NCBI RefSeq assembly: GCF_020615385.1
Contig: NZ_JAJAVB010000031.1
Span: 1 to 53,261, forward strand
Reading direction: 5' to 3'
DNA: 53,261 nt
From: Jiella soli
GTDB taxonomy: Bacteria > Pseudomonadota > Alphaproteobacteria > Rhizobiales > Rhizobiaceae
Shown here: piece by piece, positions 27,884-35,217 of the stretch
How the letters are laid out: every line of letters begins with the position of its first letter
Position numbering within the stretch: position 1 is the first letter of the stretch
Translations under genes and position numbers: made by a program
Notes under the pieces: generated by a model
What the model saw: only the letters and a program-made list of their open reading frames with translations
What the model was told of the DNA's origin: nothing
Databases searched by the model: none

Positions 27884-28213
27884 ATGTCCGAGACCACACA
27901 TGAACTCGACGTCCTGAAGACGACGGAGGCCTGGGCGGCTGAGGGGCGCGACTTGGCGCTCGCCACCGTCGTCGAAACCTGGGGATCGGCCCCGCGCCCC
28001 ACCGGCAGCCATCTCGTCATCGATTCGGAGGGCAATTTCGAGGGCTCGGTCTCCGGCGGCTGCGTCGAGGGCGCGGTGGTCGCCGAGGCGATCGACGTCA
28101 TCGACGAGGGCAAGCCGAAGATGCTGGAATTCGGCGTCGCCGACGAGACGGCCTGGCGGGTGGGCCTCTCCTGCGGCGGACGGATCCGCGTCTATGTCGA
28201 GAAGGTGGGCTGA
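27884..28213 (+). CDS. XdhC/CoxI-family protein, N-terminal domain only
   Basis: The 109-residue protein contains the XdhC/CoxI N-terminal domain: LATVVETWGSAPRPTGSHLVI, the Cys-containing GSVSGGCVEGAVV (Cys60) and VGLSCGGRIRVYVE (Cys97). XdhC proteins load sulfurated molybdenum cofactor onto xanthine dehydrogenase-type enzymes. The partner Rossmann domain is encoded separately by the next gene, which overlaps it by TGATG. About 105 bases separate it from the coxE stop. Confidence 0.92.
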   Translation: MSETTHELDVLKTTEAWAAEGRDLALATVVETWGSAPRPTGSHLVIDSEGNFEGSVSGGCVEGAVVAEAIDVIDEGKPKMLEFGVADETAWRVGLSCGGRIRVYVEKVG

Positions 28214-28929
28214 TGGACCGGACGATCCTGAAGGCGCTCAATGCCGAGCGCGCGGCGCGGCGGGCCGCCGTCGTCGTCACCGATCTCGCCACCGGCCGGC
28301 AGCGGCTGGTGCGCGAGGTGGATGCCGAGGCCGATCCGCTGGCGGACGCGATTTCCAGGGCGATCCGGACCGGCAAGTCCGGCATCACCCAGACGGATGC
28401 CGGCGAGACCTTTCTCAACGCCCATCTGCCGCCGGCGCGCCTCGTGGTGATCGGCGCGGTGCATATCAGCCAGGCCCTGGCGCCGATGGCGAAGCTTGCC
28501 GGCTACGACATCGAGATCATCGACCCGCGCACGGCCTTCGCGACGCCCGAGCGCTTCCCCGGCGTGCCGCTCCGTGCCGAATGGCCGGAGGATGTCCTGA
28601 AAAACAGGCCGTTCGACCCCTATACCGCGGTCTGCGTCATCACCCACGACCCCAAGATCGACGACGGCCCGCTGATCGCGGCGCTGAAGGCCGGCTGCTT
28701 CTATATCGGCGCGCTCGGCAGCCGGAAGACGCATGCCCGCCGCGTCGAACGGCTTGAGGCGGCCGGCATACCGCCGCATGCGATCGAGCGCATCGAAGCG
28801 CCGATCGGCGCCGATATCGGCGCCTCGACGCCCGGCGAGATCGCCGTCGCCATCCTCGCCTCGGTCATCGAGGCCTTCCGCAAGCGCAAGATGTTCGCCG
28901 AGCGGCGCGGCGAGACGGAGCCCGCATGA
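28213..28929 (+). CDS. XdhC family protein, C-terminal (Rossmann) domain
   Basis: This 238-residue protein carries the XdhC Rossmann domain: LVVIGAVHISQALAPMAKLAGYDIEIIDPR (78-106), AVCVITHDPKIDDGPLI, YIGALGSRKTHARRVERL and PIGADIGASTPGEIAVAI. Together with the preceding small protein it makes up a complete XdhC, here split into two overlapping genes. The usual GxGHxG-type loop appears as GAVHIS. The start overlaps the upstream stop by TGATG with GAAGGTGGG before it, and its own stop overlaps the next ATG, so three genes are coupled. Confidence 0.93.
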   Translation: MDRTILKALNAERAARRAAVVVTDLATGRQRLVREVDAEADPLADAISRAIRTGKSGITQTDAGETFLNAHLPPARLVVIGAVHISQALAPMAKLAGYDIEIIDPRTAFATPERFPGVPLRAEWPEDVLKNRPFDPYTAVCVITHDPKIDDGPLIAALKAGCFYIGALGSRKTHARRVERLEAAGIPPHAIERIEAPIGADIGASTPGEIAVAILASVIEAFRKRKMFAERRGETEPA

Positions 28930-30623
28930 TCTTCGGCAGCGTTCCCGTCGAAGACGCGGCGGACGCGATCCTCGCCCATTCGCACCGGGCGGGGAAGAGC
29001 CGGCTGAAGAAGGGCACGCGGCTGTCCCCGGCCGACCTGAAGGCGCTCACGGAGGCCGGCGAAAGGACCCTCGTCGTGGCGCGTCTCGAACACGGCGACA
29101 TGACCGAGGACGAGGCGGCCGCCGCGATCGGCGAGGCGCTCGCCGGCGCGCACATCCGCATCGGCGAGGCCGCCACCGGCCGCGCCAACGTCTTCGCCGG
29201 AACCACCGGCCTCTTCGTGCCGGACCGGCGCGTGGTCGATGCGGTCAACGCCGTCGATCCCGGCATCACGCTCGCGACGCTCGGTGAATACGAGCCGGTC
29301 ACCGTCGACCGCATGGTCGCGACCGTGAAGATCATCCCGCTGGCCGTGCCGGGCGCCGCGGTCGCGGCGGTGGTGGACATCCTGCGGGACGCCGCCGCCT
29401 TCCGCCTCGCGCCGTTTTCGCAAAAGCGCGTCGCGCTGATCCAGACCGAGCTGCCGACGGTCAAGCCGTCCATGCTCGACAAGACGCGCAAGGCAACCGA
29501 GGCGCGGCTCGGCCTCTCGGGCTCCGAGATCGTCGCGGAGATCCGCTGCCCGCATGAGACCGGCGCGCTCACCGATGCCCTTCGGCGCCTCGACGGCGCC
29601 GACCTGACGCTCGTCTTCGGCGCCTCGGCGGTGATCGATGCCGACGACGTTATCCCCGCCGCGATCCGGGCGGCCGGCGGAACGGTCGATCACCTCGGCA
29701 TGCCGGTCGATCCCGGCAATCTCCTGCTCCTCGGCCATCTCGCCGGCGCCCCGGTGCTCGGCGCGCCCGGCTGCGCCCGCAGCCCCAAGGAGAACGGCTT
29801 CGACTGGGTGCTGAACCGGCTGCTGGCAGACCTGTTCGTGACCGGCGCGGACATCCGGGGCATGGGCGTCGGCGGCCTCCTGATGGAGATCGCCTCGCGC
29901 CCGCAGCCGCGCGAGAGCGAGTCCGGGGACATTGAGGCCCGCGACGCCGAGGCCGATGGCTTCGAGGCCGATGACGCCGAGGCTGGCGATACCGGGTTCG
30001 GCGGCAGAGGTCCGGCCCGCCGCGACGACCCGGTCGTCGACATCGTCGTGCTGGCCGCCGGCCGCTCCAGCCGGATGGGCGGGCCAAACAAGTTGCTCGC
30101 CACCTTCGACGGCGTCCCGCTCATCCGCCGCTCGGTGATGACCGCGCTCGCCGCGAAGAACGCCCGCACAGTCCGTGTCGTCGCCGGTCACATGGCGGAC
30201 GACATCGCCGGCGCGCTGACCGGCCTCGACGTCGAGACCGTTGAAAACCCGGCCTTTGCCGAGGGCCTGTCGACATCGCTCAAGGCCGGATTTGCCGCCT
30301 GCCGGGGCGCTGACGGCGTCATGGTCATGCTCGCCGACCAGCCGCTGCTCTCCTCCGCCGACCTCGACCGCCTGATCGCCGCCTTCACCGGCGAGGGCGC
30401 CGGTGCCATCGTCGCCGCCAGCGACCGCGGCCGCCGCCGCAACCCGGTGATCCTCTCCACCGCCTTCGCCGATGCCATCGCCGCGCTCACCGGCGACATC
30501 GGCGCCGCGCCAATCATCGCGGCCAACCCGGACGCGCTGACCGAGGTGGAACTCGGCGCGGCGGCGGGGACGGATGTCGATACGCCCGAGGCGCTGGAGA
30601 GGGCGGGGGGACGGTTGTGGTGA
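28926..30623 (+). CDS. Molybdopterin-binding / MocA-type nucleotidyltransferase fusion
   Basis: The 565-residue protein has two parts. Residues 1-325 are a MoeA/MoaB-like molybdopterin-binding region, with IFGSVPVEDAADAILAHSH at the start and the substrate loop LTLVFGASAVIDADDVIPAAI near 227-247. Residues 370-565 are a MobA/MocA-type nucleotidyltransferase with IVVLAAGRSSRMGGPNKLL (373-391) and VMLADQPLL. An acidic imperfect-repeat linker (EARDAEADGFEADDAEAGD, about 337-355) joins them. Predicted role: cytidylation of molybdopterin for XDH-type enzymes, with XdhC as partner. The start overlaps the xdhC stop (ATGA). It is the last gene before the retron. Confidence 0.92.
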   Translation: MIFGSVPVEDAADAILAHSHRAGKSRLKKGTRLSPADLKALTEAGERTLVVARLEHGDMTEDEAAAAIGEALAGAHIRIGEAATGRANVFAGTTGLFVPDRRVVDAVNAVDPGITLATLGEYEPVTVDRMVATVKIIPLAVPGAAVAAVVDILRDAAAFRLAPFSQKRVALIQTELPTVKPSMLDKTRKATEARLGLSGSEIVAEIRCPHETGALTDALRRLDGADLTLVFGASAVIDADDVIPAAIRAAGGTVDHLGMPVDPGNLLLLGHLAGAPVLGAPGCARSPKENGFDWVLNRLLADLFVTGADIRGMGVGGLLMEIASRPQPRESESGDIEARDAEADGFEADDAEAGDTGFGGRGPARRDDPVVDIVVLAAGRSSRMGGPNKLLATFDGVPLIRRSVMTALAAKNARTVRVVAGHMADDIAGALTGLDVETVENPAFAEGLSTSLKAGFAACRGADGVMVMLADQPLLSSADLDRLIAAFTGEGAGAIVAASDRGRRRNPVILSTAFADAIAALTGDIGAAPIIAANPDALTEVELGAAAGTDVDTPEALERAGGRLW

Positions 30624-30899
30624 GCGAGAGACGATTGCCGCGACTGTTGGTGTGGCGCTCGATCCTGATGTTGGACCTGAAGCAGCTGGGCTGACTGAGA
30701 CTGAGAGTCCGGGATGGGTGGTTTTCCGGACCGCTTCTGGACAGCTATGTCGGGAAAGCGGCCATTCGGCGGGCCGCTGCAATTCGGCAGCATTTGGCGA
30801 CCAGCTTGCCTCGCATTCTGTTAGCGCAACGCTAGCTCGGCGGTAGTCGTAAACAAGAGCAGACCTGCAGCCCGCTCGCATTGAGGTTGCGACGTAGAC
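30624..30899. other. Intergenic sequence upstream of the retron
   Basis: No convincing gene. The stretch includes nested small inverted repeats (CCGCTT 30731-30736 with AAGCGG 30756-30761; AGCGGCC 30757-30763 with GGCCGCT 30772-30778) and reads as decayed non-coding DNA. The retron promoter should lie near its right end, but no clear -35/-10 pair stands out. Base composition turns AT-richer from about 30800 on. Confidence 0.45.
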
Positions 30900-31127
30900 A
30901 GAGGTGTCACTAGCTCCCCCACGCAGGGGTGGGCATCTTGCTTGACAGCTCTCTTTGAGAGTGGGAAACAGTGAATAGCTTACGTGAAAAGCGCCTTGCG
31001 CGCTTGGTCCGGCGTTTCGTCAGACCTCAGTCGATTGTTAGGTTTTATCCGGTGTGGAACAACCTGGGGTTCTACCGCCACAAGTGGCCGCTCCGCTCGG
31101 TAGAACCCCAGCTTATTCCACACCTCC
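30900..31127 (+). ncRNA. Retron msr-msd non-coding RNA (approximate limits)
   Basis: Between the mocA-fusion gene and the effector lies a run of hairpins in the order of a retron ncRNA. A candidate branching guanosine is G30913 in TAGC. Hairpin 1 is GCTCCCC/GGGGTGGGC (30913-30934). Hairpin 2 is CTCTC-TTT-GAGAG (30949-30961), with the U-rich loop typical of msr. Hairpin 3 is AAGCGC/GCGCTT (about 30989-31005). The long msd-type stem is at 31051-31124. A 7-base complement GAGGTGT (30901-30907) with ACACCTC (31120-31126) may be the a1/a2 pair, although part of it is shared with the msd stem base. The RNA lies immediately upstream of the effector and reverse transcriptase, as in Ec86/St85-like retrons. 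Ends and branch site are inferred. Confidence 0.78.
31051..31124 (+). repeat. msd stem: long interrupted inverted repeat
   Basis: GGTGTGGAA (31051-31059) pairs perfectly with TTCCACACC (31116-31124). Inside it, CTGGGGTTCTACCG (31064-31077) pairs perfectly with CGGTAGAACCCCAG (31098-31111). A 4-by-4 internal loop separates the two stems, and the 20-base apical loop contains a small CCAC/GTGG hairpin. This 23-bp interrupted stem is the part expected to be reverse transcribed into msDNA. Confidence 0.85.
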
Positions 31128-31135
31128 AAGGGTAA

Positions 31136-32101
31136 GTGCTAGCGGGGGGTAACATAGCCGATCTGGTCGAACGCATAGACGTTTCGACCTTGCGTGTTAG
31201 TGCGCCCACCCCAATAATCTTGCTTTGCGGTGGCAAGATCGACGTGACGGCCCCGAGACCCAAGTCTTTGCGGGCGGCCTTCACGCAAATTTATGGGCGA
31301 CCTGGCCTGAAGTCATACTCGACTGTCACGCCCGAGGACTTTCGCATCTTTGCGCCTGATGGGCCCTACAAGGATTGGCTGACCTTCGAGCGCGAATTTG
31401 CCCAGATTGTCGACCTTGTCGTGTTGTTCTCCGAAAGCTACGGCAGTGTTGCAGAGCTAGGCGCTTTCTCCGTGGTCGACGAGATCGCCTCGAGGCTTCT
31501 CGTTGTGATCGACGATGAAAACTATGGAGAGTCCTCTTTCGTAAAGCTCGGGCCCCTCCTCTTCCTGCGAGAGAATTACGGGCCGTCGACGGTATGTGTG
31601 GTCAACAGGGCGGACCTGAAATTCCCGAAAATCGACAACGTCGCTGATATAGACCTCGACCGCTTTGCGGAAACGATCATACCTGCGCTTGAGCATCGGA
31701 AGGCAGCCTACACCGAGCATACGACATTCAATCGGGAGCGCGCCGGGCATCTGATCAAGCTTATTGTGGGCCTGATCCAGCACTACGGAGCCCTCACCGA
31801 AGATGAAATCGATGTACTGCTGTTCGTGATGGACGTTAGTGTTCCGTATGTGAAGATCGCAGACTACCTAAGTTGCGCGGTCAACGCGGAGTGGATCGTG
31901 CGGGATAAGCGCGGTATCCAAGAGTATTTCTGTGCGCTGCCAGACGTCAAAGAGGCGCTCACCTACCGGCTACGCAAAGATCTTTCGCCGGAGGAGAAGG
32001 ACCGTGACCGTTGGCGGGCGACGGTAATCGATTATTGGAAAGAGAAAGACCCGGTCAGGTTCAGCAGCATCCAAGCGGCTTTGAGGGGCGCAATGCGATG
32101 A
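31136..32101 (+). CDS. Retron St85-type effector, nucleoside deoxyribosyltransferase-like with C-terminal helical/HTH part
   Basis: The 321-residue protein starts at a GTG with AAGGG just upstream. Its N-terminal domain is nucleoside-deoxyribosyltransferase/N-glycosidase-like: IILLCGGKID (27-36), SLRAAF, then VDLVVLFSESYGSVAELGAF (92-111), where Glu107 in the Ser-x-Gly-Ser-x-x-Glu-Leu-Gly motif is the expected catalytic acid, and LLVVIDDENYGESSFVKLGP. Residues about 200-290 are helical, with a winged-helix look (KIADYLSCAVNAEWIVRDKRG). Related effectors of Ec86/St85 retrons are toxic when released; the Ec86 one is reported to consume NAD+. It lies downstream of the ncRNA and overlaps the RT gene (ATGA). 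Codon use is less GC-rich than in neighbours. Confidence 0.88.
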   Translation: MLAGGNIADLVERIDVSTLRVSAPTPIILLCGGKIDVTAPRPKSLRAAFTQIYGRPGLKSYSTVTPEDFRIFAPDGPYKDWLTFEREFAQIVDLVVLFSESYGSVAELGAFSVVDEIASRLLVVIDDENYGESSFVKLGPLLFLRENYGPSTVCVVNRADLKFPKIDNVADIDLDRFAETIIPALEHRKAAYTEHTTFNRERAGHLIKLIVGLIQHYGALTEDEIDVLLFVMDVSVPYVKIADYLSCAVNAEWIVRDKRGIQEYFCALPDVKEALTYRLRKDLSPEEKDRDRWRATVIDYWKEKDPVRFSSIQAALRGAMR

Positions 32102-33081
32102 GCGGAATTATTGAGACTTTGGCAGTCGAGACCGGGATAGAACCCGGTTTGGTTGATCGCATCGTGCGAACGGCGCCCAGCCGCTATAAGACCTACCCGA
32201 TCGATAAGCGCGGGGGTGGTACCAGGCTCATCTCGCAGCCTGCTAAAGAGGTGAAGATACTCCAGAGAGCCCTGAATGATGTGTTGCTGAAACATCTGCC
32301 AGTTCATGCTTCGGCAACTGCTTATCGTGAAAGTTTATCGATCAGGGAAAACGCGCTCCCTCACGCCGGTATCGGTCCGATCTTAAAGCTCGATTTTGCG
32401 GAATTCTTTCCTTCGATCAAACTGCATGACTGGAAGAAGTACTGCGAAAAGACTGGATGCCTAACCGATGTCCATGACGTCGAGATGAGCGGACGTCTGA
32501 TCTTTCATCGGCCGAAGGGGCGTTCAACCCTGCAACTTGCCATTGGCTCTCCATGTTCACCGTTCGTGTCCAACGCGCTGATGCACGAATTCGACTTCCT
32601 TGTCGTAGAGGCTGTGGCTGCTGATAAGGTGGTATACACGCGGTACGCTGATGATCTCACGTTTTCTGCACCTCGTTTGGGACATTTGCGTGATGTCGAA
32701 AAAATCGTTCGCCGTATACTTCGAGGCCTGTCGTTTCCGCGTCTGCGGCTCAACATCAACAAGACGACCTACGTAACCTCGAAGTTTGGGCGGCGCGTCA
32801 CAGGGTTGACGCTCACCAACGCAGGTGGAGTCTCCATTGGTCATGCGCGAAAGCGCAAATTGCACACAGCAGTCTATCGGGCATCGCAAAACAATTTGAA
32901 TGCCGACGAACTCGCGGAATTAAAGGGAATGCTGGGATTCGCTCACAGTGTGGAGCCGGAGTTTATCGAGATCCTTAGAAGGCGATTTGGCAACGATATT
33001 GTTAGCTTCATCCAGTCTTATCCAATCGAAAGAAAGAGAAGCGCGAAAGTCATCGCTGTAGAACCGGATGAAACCCGCTGA
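32098..33081 (+). CDS. Retron reverse transcriptase
   Basis: The 327-residue RNA-directed DNA polymerase makes msDNA from the ncRNA. Diagnostic retron features are the NAxxH motif (Asn85-Ala-Leu-Pro-His89), motif A with catalytic Asp99 in LKLDFAEFFPSI, motif B LAIGSPCSPFVSN (148-159 region), YADD (183-186) in YTRYADDLTFS, and VTG (234-236). The positively charged C-terminal part (HARKRKLHTAVYRASQNNL) suits msr recognition. Length is typical for retron RTs. The ATG at 32098 overlaps the effector stop; the open frame further upstream is the effector's shadow. No maturase or endonuclease domain is present, which excludes a group II intron. Confidence 0.95.
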   Translation: MSGIIETLAVETGIEPGLVDRIVRTAPSRYKTYPIDKRGGGTRLISQPAKEVKILQRALNDVLLKHLPVHASATAYRESLSIRENALPHAGIGPILKLDFAEFFPSIKLHDWKKYCEKTGCLTDVHDVEMSGRLIFHRPKGRSTLQLAIGSPCSPFVSNALMHEFDFLVVEAVAADKVVYTRYADDLTFSAPRLGHLRDVEKIVRRILRGLSFPRLRLNINKTTYVTSKFGRRVTGLTLTNAGGVSIGHARKRKLHTAVYRASQNNLNADELAELKGMLGFAHSVEPEFIEILRRRFGNDIVSFIQSYPIERKRSAKVIAVEPDETR

Positions 33082-33174
33082 CGCGTTACGACAAATTTGA
33101 CAGCCTATTTGCTCGAAAAGATTGGGATCTGACGGTGAGTTTGCGACCCGAATTTGTTAACTTAAGGTAGTCGA

Positions 33175-33321
33175 ATGAACGGCTGGTTACGGGTAATGAT
33201 CGGAGCAGCCGGGACGATGAAAAGGGGTCGATACCGGATGGCCTCTCCCAAGCGTCCGCTTCCTTCCGCATCGGCTCGCTCGGGTGGAGACCTGATGGCC
33301 CGCTTGCCCGCGGTCGCCTAG
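33175..33321 (+). CDS. Possible 48-codon ORF after the retron
   Basis: A frame from the ATG at 33175 to TAG at 33321 has AAGG eight bases upstream. The product would begin MNGWLRVMIGAAGTMKRG and is basic, without recognisable features. It could be a chance frame in the 250-base gap between the RT gene and the NmrA remnant. Listed only because the rest of that gap shows nothing else. Confidence 0.2.
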   Translation: MNGWLRVMIGAAGTMKRGRYRMASPKRPLPSASARSGGDLMARLPAVA

Positions 33322-33330
33322 ACAAAGACG

Positions 33331-33705
33331 TCAGCCGCCCCCGCCGCCCTCGTGCCTCTCCATTACCGTCCCGATCGAGAGCGGTTCTCGGCCGAGCAAG
33401 GTGCCGAGGGTCGGATCGGTGGCGGCGAAGTCGCCGCGGCGGGCCGCGCGAAAGGTGCCGAGCAGCATTTCGGCATAGACGCGCGGGGTGCCGGACTGCA
33501 TCTTGAGCTCGATCCATTCCTCGTCCGACACCGTCGAATGACGCACCTTGCGGTGGAGGACGTCTGAAGCGGTCGCGGCGATCTCCGCCATCGTCACCGC
33601 GGCCGTCGCGGTCAGAGGCGGGGTTCTTCCGTCCCATGCGCCGTCCGATGCGAGGATCGCAGCATCTCCGAATGGGAGGCGGTACCACAGACCAACCCGA
33701 CCCAT
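33331..33705 (-). pseudogene. 3' remnant of an NmrA-type NAD(P)-binding oxidoreductase
   Basis: The 124-codon frame reads GDAAILASDGAWDGRTPPLTATAAVTMAEIAATASDVLHRKVRH... AEMLLGTFRAARRGDFAATDPTLGTLLGREP. This matches the C-terminal third of NmrA/SDR-a5-type oxidoreductases (about 280-290 residues), where Gly-Arg-Thr-x-x-Leu-Thr-Gly-Pro-Glu-Ala precedes the ThrMetAlaGluIleAla helix. Here Gly-Pro-Glu is replaced by Ala-Thr-Ala. The N-terminal Rossmann domain is absent, and its expected space is filled by the end of the aldo/keto reductase gene. It seems to be a truncated relic beside the retron; a short functional protein is unlikely. Confidence 0.7.
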
Positions 33706-33724
33706 GGCACCGCCAAACGACTGG

Positions 33725-34672
33725 CTAAGCCCCCGCCTCGTCCAGCACCCGCATCTGATCCGCCGACAGTTTCACCTTCGCCGCGCCGAGCGTCTCGTCC
33801 AGCTGCTTTACCGAGGTCGCACTGGCGATCGGGGCGGTAACGCCGTCCTTGGCGATCAGCCAGGCGAGGGCGATCTCTGCGGGCTTGGCGCCGGTGGCGC
33901 CGGCGACCTCGTCGAGCGCCTCGAGGATGCGCTGGCCCTTGCCGCCGTCGTTGAAATAGCCGCCGAGCATGCGCTCGCGGTTCGCGCCCTCGATGTCCGC
34001 CTTCGAGCGGTACTTGCCGGTGAGAAAGCCGCTGGCGAGCGAGAAATAGGTGACGACGCCGAGGCCGTGGGTTTGCGCCGTCTCTTTCAGCGGACCCTCG
34101 AAGTCGCCGCGGGCGTAGAGATTGTATTCGGGCTGCAGCACTTCGTAGCGCGGCCCGCTATTCGCCTCGGAGATCGTCAGGGCTTCCTCGACGCGCGCCG
34201 CCTCGTAGTTCGAGGCGCCGAGGACGCGCACCTTGCCGGCCTCGACCAGCTTGGCGAAGGCGCCGAGCGTCTCCTCCAGCGGCACGGTCTTGTCGTCCTC
34301 ATGGGCGAAATAGACGTCGAGATGGTCGGTCTTCAGCCGCTTCAGGCTGTCGTCGATCGCGGCCATGATGTTCGCCTCGGACAGGCCCGGCCGCTGCTTC
34401 CACTTGGCGACCTTGGACATGATGACGAGGTCGTCGCGGCGCTTGCGGGAGGCGATCCACTCGCCGATTACCGTTTCGGACTCGCCGCCTTCGTTCCCGG
34501 GCGCGAAGGAGGAATAGGTATCGGCCGTATCGACGGCGTTGAAGCCGGCGTCGACGAAGCGGTCGAGCAGGGCGAAGGACGTCTCCTTGTCGGCCGTCCA
34601 GCCGAAGACGTTGCCGCCGAAGACGATCGGGGCGATGGCGATGTCGGAGCGGCCGAGCGTGCGCTTTTCCAT
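33725..34672 (-). CDS. Aldo/keto reductase
   Basis: The 315-residue NADPH-dependent reductase begins MEKRTLGRSDIAIAPIVFGGNVFGW. It has NAVDTADTYSSFAPGNEGGESETVIGEW with the catalytic Asp and Tyr, the Lys in VIMSKVAKWKQRPG, and the His-equivalent position in LDVYFAHEDDKTVPLEETL. The VLQPEYNLYARGDFEGPL and IASATSVKQLDETLGA blocks are cofactor-binding regions. CAGGAGACCACC precedes the ATG at 34672, excluding the longer frame. The physiological substrate is not evident. Its 3' end abuts the NmrA remnant by 19 bases. Confidence 0.93.
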   Translation of the reverse strand: MEKRTLGRSDIAIAPIVFGGNVFGWTADKETSFALLDRFVDAGFNAVDTADTYSSFAPGNEGGESETVIGEWIASRKRRDDLVIMSKVAKWKQRPGLSEANIMAAIDDSLKRLKTDHLDVYFAHEDDKTVPLEETLGAFAKLVEAGKVRVLGASNYEAARVEEALTISEANSGPRYEVLQPEYNLYARGDFEGPLKETAQTHGLGVVTYFSLASGFLTGKYRSKADIEGANRERMLGGYFNDGGKGQRILEALDEVAGATGAKPAEIALAWLIAKDGVTAPIASATSVKQLDETLGAAKVKLSADQMRVLDEAGA

Positions 34673-34824
34673 GGTGGTCTCCTGTTGTTCGGGAAGTGGC
34701 GGCACGGCGCTGCCCGATGTCGAAGGCGCTCCGCTGCCGCCGGGCCGCAAGGCCCTGTCGTTGGGAAGAGACCTGTCGCGGCAGGAGCGTAAGGCAAGCG
34801 GACTATCGTGAACGCAGGGTTCGG

Positions 34825-35055
34825 CTATTGCGCGAAGGGATCGGTGTCCGCCCCCGGCTTCCGCCGTGCCGATAACGGCGTCTCGACGGATCCGCGCGGC
34901 TCGTTGCGGGCCGGGCCTGCCCGCCGCGCCTCGCGCCGGCAGCGATCGGAGCAGTAGCGGACCTCGTCCCAGACCGCCTTCCATTTCCTGCGCCAGACCA
35001 TCGGACGGCCGCAGGCGGCACAGATCTTCGTCGGCAGGTCGGATTTCCTACGCAT
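34825..35055 (-). CDS. DUF2256 protein
   Basis: The 76-residue protein holds the DUF2256 zinc-finger-like module: TKICAACGRPMVWRRKWKAVW followed by DEVRYCSDRCRREAR, i.e. Cys-x2-Cys and Cys-x3-Cys. The tail is polar and Arg-rich. Members are small, widely conserved and often sit near photolyase or oxidoreductase genes; function unknown. The ATG at 35055 is chosen because the conserved module follows within ten residues; no strong ribosome-binding site. It diverges from the SDR gene at 35218. Confidence 0.87.
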   Translation of the reverse strand: MRRKSDLPTKICAACGRPMVWRRKWKAVWDEVRYCSDRCRREARRAGPARNEPRGSVETPLSARRKPGADTDPFAQ

Positions 35056-35217
35056 GGCGGCAATTGCCCGGCTGGCCGGCCGATGTCGAGACGGCTCCCG
35101 CCGGCCGTCCCGCGCCCTGACGTCGCAGTTGACGCGCCCGGCGGCAGGCGCATCTGCCGGAGCACGCGGCGTCGGGCAGCACCTTTGCCAGGCGCGGGCA
35201 AGAGGCGAAGGAGCGGC

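Noticed and set aside
27823-27917. TTG-started frame behind a strong GGAGG upstream of the XdhC gene
   Set aside because: It yields about 31 residues overlapping the next gene out of frame, with no features; the GGAGG is probably a chance match.
30574-30846. 90-codon frame after the mocA-fusion gene
   Set aside because: It starts out of frame inside the fusion gene, has no ribosome-binding site, and the later part falls on decayed inverted-repeat DNA.
30829-31144. CGCTAGC (30830) pairing with GCTAGCG (31138) as retron a1/a2 arms
   Set aside because: The core GCTAGC is itself palindromic and the upstream copy lies about 70 bases before the first msr hairpin, so the match is weak evidence.
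32011-33081. Longer RT start at 32011
   Set aside because: The extra 29 residues overlap the effector coding region in another frame; the ATG at 32098 overlaps the effector stop and matches the RT N-terminus.
32098-33081. Group II intron or diversity-generating RT
   Set aside because: No maturase or endonuclease domain, no template/variable repeat pair, and the retron-specific NAxxH and VTG motifs are present.
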